Source: an uncultured bacterium (lineage in GTDB: Bacteria; Actinomycetota; Coriobacteriia; Coriobacteriales; Coriobacteriaceae). From it: a stretch of 7,668 nt of DNA. This document shows positions 4,789-7,668 of this stretch, one piece after another (within the stretch, counting starts at the first letter, position 1; the number at the start of each line of letters is the position of its first letter). Position numbers and translations under genes: made by a program. The notes beneath the pieces are model-generated. The model was not told the origin of the DNA, searched no databases, and was given only the letters and a program-made list of their open reading frames with translations. The stretch covers positions 1-7,668 of the forward strand of contig CAJMPM010000065.1 in NCBI GenBank assembly GCA_905215225.1. Direction: 5' to 3'.

Positions 4789-6126
4789 ATGCCCCAGAAC
4801 ATCTTCGGTACCGATGGCGTCCGTGGCGTCGCCAACGCCGACCTCTCGTGCGACCTCGCGTTTCGCCTTGGCCGTGCGGCGACCAAGTTTCTTGGTCCGG
4901 ACATTTGCATCGGCCGCGATACGCGTCTTTCGGGCACCATGCTCGAGAGCGCTCTGACTGCCGGCATTATGGCCGAGGGCGGCCGTCCGCATTGCTGCGG
5001 CGTTATCCCTACGCCGGCCGTGGCGTTGCTTACCGTCCAAAACGAGCTCGACGGCGGCATCGTCATCTCCGCTTCGCACAATCCGCCGGAGTTCAACGGC
5101 ATCAAGTTCTTTAGCCGCAAGGGCATGAAGCTTCCCGATGCTGTCGAGGAAGAGATCAGCGCTTGGGTCATGTCCGAGGAGGCCATGGCTGCCGATACGC
5201 TGCCGACCGGTGCCGGCGTGGGTCACATCATCAAGATGAAGGATGCTCGCAAGGCATACGTCGACCACGCTATCAGCACCCTCGACGGCCTTAAGCTCGA
5301 CGGCCTGGTTGTTGCCGTCGACTGCGGTCACGGTGCTTCCTGCCAGACCACGCCGGCCGCGCTTCAGCGTCTGGGCGCCACGGTCCACGCCATCAACACC
5401 GATTACTGCGGCACCGACATTAACGTTGAGTGCGGCTCTACGCACCTCGAGCCCCTGCGCGAGCTCGTGCTGCGCACCCATGCTGACATCGGTCTGGCCC
5501 ACGACGGCGACGCCGACCGCGTACTGTTCGTGGACAGCGAGGGCAACGAAATCGATGGCGACTACATCCTGGCCATCTGCGGCTCCGACTTGGCCGCTCG
5601 CGGCAAGCTCGCCAACTCCGAGATCGTCTCGACCGTTATGTGCAACCTAGGCTTCTCCATCGCCATGAAGGAGCAGGGCTTCGAGATGGTCCAGACCGCC
5701 GTGGGCGACCGCTACGTTTTGGAGCGCATGCTCGCGGACGGTGCCGTCATCGGCGGCGAACAGTCCGGCCACATCATCTTCCTGGAGCACAACACCACCG
5801 GCGACGGCCTGGTGACGGCCCTGCAGCTTCTGGCCGTGCTTAAGCGCACCGGTCGTACCCTCACCGATCTTGCCGGCATCATGAAGAAGTACCCGCAGGT
5901 ACTTGTCAACGTACATTCCGACAATAAGGCCGGCCTGGACGATTGTCAGCCCATTTGGGACGCCGTCGCTGCCGCCGAGAAGGAGCTCAACGGTCGCGGC
6001 CGCATTCTGGTACGTCCGAGTGGCACCGAGCCGCTGGTCCGTGTGATGGCCGAGGCCGAGACGCACGAGCTGGCCCAGCGTGTGGTTGACGACATCGTCG
6101 AGGTTGTCAAGCGCGAACTTCCCTAA
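4789..6126 (+). CDS. glmM: Phosphoglucosamine mutase
   Basis: A 445-aa enzyme converting glucosamine-6-phosphate to glucosamine-1-phosphate, on the route to UDP-GlcNAc for peptidoglycan. All four alpha-D-phosphohexomutase signatures are present. The active-site loop is ISASHNPPEFNG, with Ser96 the phosphorylated serine. The Mg2+-binding loop is DGDADR (239-244). The sugar-binding loop is GEQSGH (323-328). The phosphate-binding loop is RPSGTEPLVR (409-418). The N-terminal FGTDGVRGVAN and the length are those of GlmM rather than of phosphomannomutase. The start is ATG 4789 with GAAGGAG 7 bases upstream. No strong promoter is visible in the 49 bp between the rpsI terminator and the start. A weak TTCGAC-N17-TATCGC (4738-4766) is possible. 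Confidence 0.97.
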   Translation: MPQNIFGTDGVRGVANADLSCDLAFRLGRAATKFLGPDICIGRDTRLSGTMLESALTAGIMAEGGRPHCCGVIPTPAVALLTVQNELDGGIVISASHNPPEFNGIKFFSRKGMKLPDAVEEEISAWVMSEEAMAADTLPTGAGVGHIIKMKDARKAYVDHAISTLDGLKLDGLVVAVDCGHGASCQTTPAALQRLGATVHAINTDYCGTDINVECGSTHLEPLRELVLRTHADIGLAHDGDADRVLFVDSEGNEIDGDYILAICGSDLAARGKLANSEIVSTVMCNLGFSIAMKEQGFEMVQTAVGDRYVLERMLADGAVIGGEQSGHIIFLEHNTTGDGLVTALQLLAVLKRTGRTLTDLAGIMKKYPQVLVNVHSDNKAGLDDCQPIWDAVAAAEKELNGRGRILVRPSGTEPLVRVMAEAETHELAQRVVDDIVEVVKRELP

Positions 6127-6156
6127 TGGTCAAAAACCAGTGCCAAGTGGTAAACT
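6127..6156 (+). promoter_or_regulatory. Candidate promoter for the PTS EIIA gene
   Basis: TGGTCA (6127-6132) lies 18 bp from TAAACT (6151-6156). The -10 is of the extended type (TGG before TAAACT). It is located between the glmM stop and the EIIA start, with a predicted leader of about 35 nt. The match to consensus is moderate (4 of 6 for each hexamer), and read-through from glmM is equally possible because no terminator separates the two genes. Confidence 0.42.
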
Positions 6157-6197
6157 AGCAAGACTGTATTTGATTATTGGTATGTCCAAGGGGGAGC

Positions 6198-6695
6198 ATG
6201 TTCACTAAAGTCCTAAGGTCTTTTGGTATGCGTGGTCGAGTCCTTACGCTGGATGCTCCCATCTCGGGCGACGTCATTCCTTTGTCCGAGGTCAAAGACC
6301 AGACGTTTGCCACCGGCCTTTTGGGTCAGGGCGTGGCGATTCAGCCCACGGGCACGCGTGTAATCGCGCCGGCTGACGCTAAGGTCGAGGCGATTTTTCC
6401 CACGGGTCATGCCGTTGCGCTTAACACGGTTGATGGCCTGGACGTTCTGATTCACGTTGGCCTGGACACTGTCCAGCTTGAGGGCAAGCATTTTAGCGTG
6501 CATGCACAGGTGGGTGATGTCGTCCATAAGGGCGACGTGCTCATCGAGTTCGATCGCGAGGCAATTGCTGCCGAGGGCTACGATGTGACGGTTCCCATCT
6601 TGGTGTGCAACTCCGTTGAGTTCTCGAGCATCAAGGGCTCCGTTGGCGTGCATGTCGAAGAGATGGACCAGCTCATCGTTGCTCGCGAGCGCTAG
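6198..6695 (+). CDS. PTS glucose-type EIIA domain protein (EIIA-Glc/Crr-like)
   Basis: A 165-aa stand-alone EIIA of the glucose-glucoside family, a cytosolic phosphocarrier that takes phosphate from HPr and passes it to an EIIB of a sugar permease. The family signature LIHVGLDTVQLEGKHF is present with His86 as the predicted phosphorylated residue. The partner His71 (TGHAVAL) is 15 residues earlier, the same spacing as His75/His90 in E. coli Crr. The APISGDVIPLSEVKD and GVAIQP segments also fit. I chose ATG 6198 (MFTKVLRSFGMRGR), where AAGG lies 6 bases upstream. TTG 6177 and ATG 6228 are in-frame alternatives. No EIIB or EIIC gene is in this window, so the sugar it serves is unknown. It could serve several permeases, as Crr does. 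Its position between glmM and nagB suggests glucose, GlcNAc or a related sugar. Confidence 0.92.
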   Translation: MFTKVLRSFGMRGRVLTLDAPISGDVIPLSEVKDQTFATGLLGQGVAIQPTGTRVIAPADAKVEAIFPTGHAVALNTVDGLDVLIHVGLDTVQLEGKHFSVHAQVGDVVHKGDVLIEFDREAIAAEGYDVTVPILVCNSVEFSSIKGSVGVHVEEMDQLIVARER

Positions 6696-6717
6696 CAAGT
6701 GCACGTGGCCATTAGCC

Positions 6718-6723
6718 TACAAT
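6718..6723 (+). promoter_or_regulatory. Candidate -10 box for the nagB transcript
   Basis: TACAAT (5 of 6) lies 23 bases after the EIIA stop and predicts a start near 6730, just before the first leader hairpin at 6736. No good -35 is seen at 16-18 bp, so an activator or a different start is possible. Confidence 0.42.
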
Positions 6724-6729
6724 TCAAAC

Positions 6730-6961
6730 ACGTTTACGGAGGGTGCCCTTGAAAGAGGACGCCCTCCGTGGCAAGATGGGAAACGTCCGAGGCTAAACAG
6801 CTTTGGGTCACCGTGGACGGGCAGGGGCCTCGACGCGGTTAGACACGAGACACATATATTACGCGACCTCGCCCTGGTGGCCGCACACGTTGGTTGCGGC
6901 CGACGCGGGCCGCGGGCAAGTGCTTGTAAGGGGAGCCTTGCCTCTCTTGTACGAGAAAGGA
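6730..6961 (+). promoter_or_regulatory. Structured 5' leader RNA of nagB (unknown class)
   Basis: About 240 nt without a credible gene precede nagB, unusually long next to the other gaps here. Visible stems are: ACGGAGGGTG with CGCCCTCCGT (6736-6745/6760-6769, one wobble); CGTCC with GGACG (6784-6788/6815-6819); CAGGG with CCCTG (6822-6826/6872-6876); GGCCGCA with TGCGGCC (6879-6885/6895-6901); GGCAAG with CTTGCC (6915-6920/6937-6942). GAGGC (6789-6793) can also pair with GCCTC (6827-6831), crossing the CGTCC stem as a pseudoknot, or in part with CCTCG (6867-6871). GCGGCC (6896-6901) can pair upstream or with GGCCGC (6908-6913). There is no T-rich terminator, so any control would act on translation or stability. 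It matches no riboswitch or ribozyme consensus I know, including glmS. Confidence 0.5.
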
Positions 6962-6967
6962 CGCGTA

Positions 6968-7668
6968 ATGAAAATCATTAAAGCTAAAGACTACGAGGAT
7001 ATGAGCCGCAAGGCCGCCAATATCATCTCGGCCCAGGTTATCTTCAAGCCCGATTGCGTGCTGGGTCTTGCCACCGGCTCCACCCCGATTGGCGCCTACA
7101 AGCAGCTCGCCGCTTGGTACGAGAAGGGCGACGTCGACTTCGCCGAGGTCAGCACCTACAACCTGGACGAGTATCGTGGTCTTTCGCACGACGATCCTCA
7201 GAGCTATCACTACTTCATGCGCGAGAACTTCTTCGATCACATCAACATCGATCTGAACAACACGCACGTGCCCGATGGCTCCAACCCCGATGCCGCTGCT
7301 GCCTGCTCCGAGTACGACAAGATCGTCGCTGCCGCCGGTTACCCGGATCTGCAGCTGCTCGGCATTGGCAACAACGGCCACATCGGCTTCAACGAGCCCG
7401 ATGACCACTTCTCCAAGGGTACGCACTGCGTCGACCTCACCGAGAGCACCATTCAGGCCAACAGCCGCCTGTTCGACAGCATCGACGACGTTCCCCGTCA
7501 GGCCTACACCATGGGCACCCAGACCATCATGTATGCCCGCATGATCCTGGTCGTCGCCAACGGCGAGGCCAAGGCTCAGGCCGTGCATGACATGTGCTAT
7601 GGTCCGGTTACGCCCGAGTGCCCGGCTTCGATCCAGCAGCTGCACACCAACTGCGTTGTCGTTGCCGA
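6968..7668 (+). CDS. nagB: Glucosamine-6-phosphate deaminase (3' truncated by window edge)
   Basis: The first 233 residues of NagB, which converts glucosamine-6-phosphate to fructose-6-phosphate and ammonia, feeding amino sugars to glycolysis. Landmarks are the phosphate-binding loop LGLATGSTPIGAY (about 32-44), YNLDEY with Asp67 (the residue equivalent to the proton-shuttling Asp72 of E. coli), and the signature LGIGNNGHIGFNEP (131-144) with catalytic His138 and Glu143. Asn136 replaces the Asp of the E. coli GNDGH motif. This also occurs in the short Gram-positive NagB group, so it is not a defect. Only the last few residues of a protein of about 240 aa are missing. The start is ATG 6968 with AAAGGA 6 bases upstream. 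It follows the long structured leader. Confidence 0.97.
   Translation, partial: MKIIKAKDYEDMSRKAANIISAQVIFKPDCVLGLATGSTPIGAYKQLAAWYEKGDVDFAEVSTYNLDEYRGLSHDDPQSYHYFMRENFFDHINIDLNNTHVPDGSNPDAAAACSEYDKIVAAAGYPDLQLLGIGNNGHIGFNEPDDHFSKGTHCVDLTESTIQANSRLFDSIDDVPRQAYTMGTQTIMYARMILVVANGEAKAQAVHDMCYGPVTPECPASIQQLHTNCVVVA

Noticed and set aside
6730..6961. Possible glmS ribozyme, RNase P RNA, T-box or cobalamin riboswitch
   Set aside because: None of the conserved core strings of these classes could be found. Isolated short look-alikes such as AAGGGGAG are not enough.
6616..6981. Plus-strand open frame bridging the EIIA gene end and the nagB start
   Set aside because: It overlaps both real genes out of frame and its composition is not protein-like. 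The leader between them is better explained as noncoding RNA.
6839..7645. Minus-strand open frame of about 268 codons across nagB
   Set aside because: Antisense to clear NagB coding sequence and extending into the noncoding leader. No recognisable domain.

Overview
This is about 7.7 kb of GC-rich bacterial chromosome, and every recognisable gene is bacterial. The housekeeping content is ssrA, rplM-rpsI, glmM, a glucose-type PTS EIIA gene and nagB. Together with Shine-Dalgarno-led GTG starts and strong C-ending codon bias in the highly expressed genes, this suggests a high-GC Gram-positive. My best guess is a gut Coriobacteriia such as Collinsella. That is an inference from style and content, not from a database match.

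Layout, left to right. Positions 2-82 hold the last 26 codons of an unidentified gene, followed by a strong terminator. Positions 153-1087 hold a compact type II toxin-antitoxin operon: its own promoter, a ribbon-helix-helix RelB/DinJ-like antitoxin, and a PIN-domain (VapC-like) toxin overlapping it by four bases. A minus-strand gene for an acidic 144-aa protein of unknown function (1146-1580) converges on it. The tmRNA gene ssrA follows (1818-2181) with a clean terminator.

Positions 2227-2787 are a gene-free island of about 560 bp packed with three unrelated repeat structures. The first is a 132-bp segment whose ends echo the tmRNA T-arm. The second is a 127-bp element with perfect 33-bp inverted arms. 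The third is a three-unit array of imperfect palindromes with a 61-62 bp period.

After the island come a patatin-like phospholipase gene (2788-3666), the rplM-rpsI ribosomal operon with its promoter, leader hairpin and terminator (3730-4739), glmM (4789-6126), a stand-alone EIIA-Glc-type PTS gene (6198-6695), and nagB running off the right edge (6968 onward). A leader of about 240 nt with several competing stems lies in front of nagB.

Functional theme. GlmM and NagB handle the two sides of amino-sugar phosphate metabolism: GlmM sends glucosamine-6-P to peptidoglycan precursors, and NagB returns it to glycolysis as fructose-6-P. The EIIA between them is a sugar-import phosphocarrier. The right third therefore reads as an amino-sugar and cell-wall supply neighbourhood next to the translation genes. 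The left half is accessory: the toxin-antitoxin pair, the unknown protein and the repeat island beside ssrA. The items most worth follow-up are the nagB leader RNA and the repeat island.
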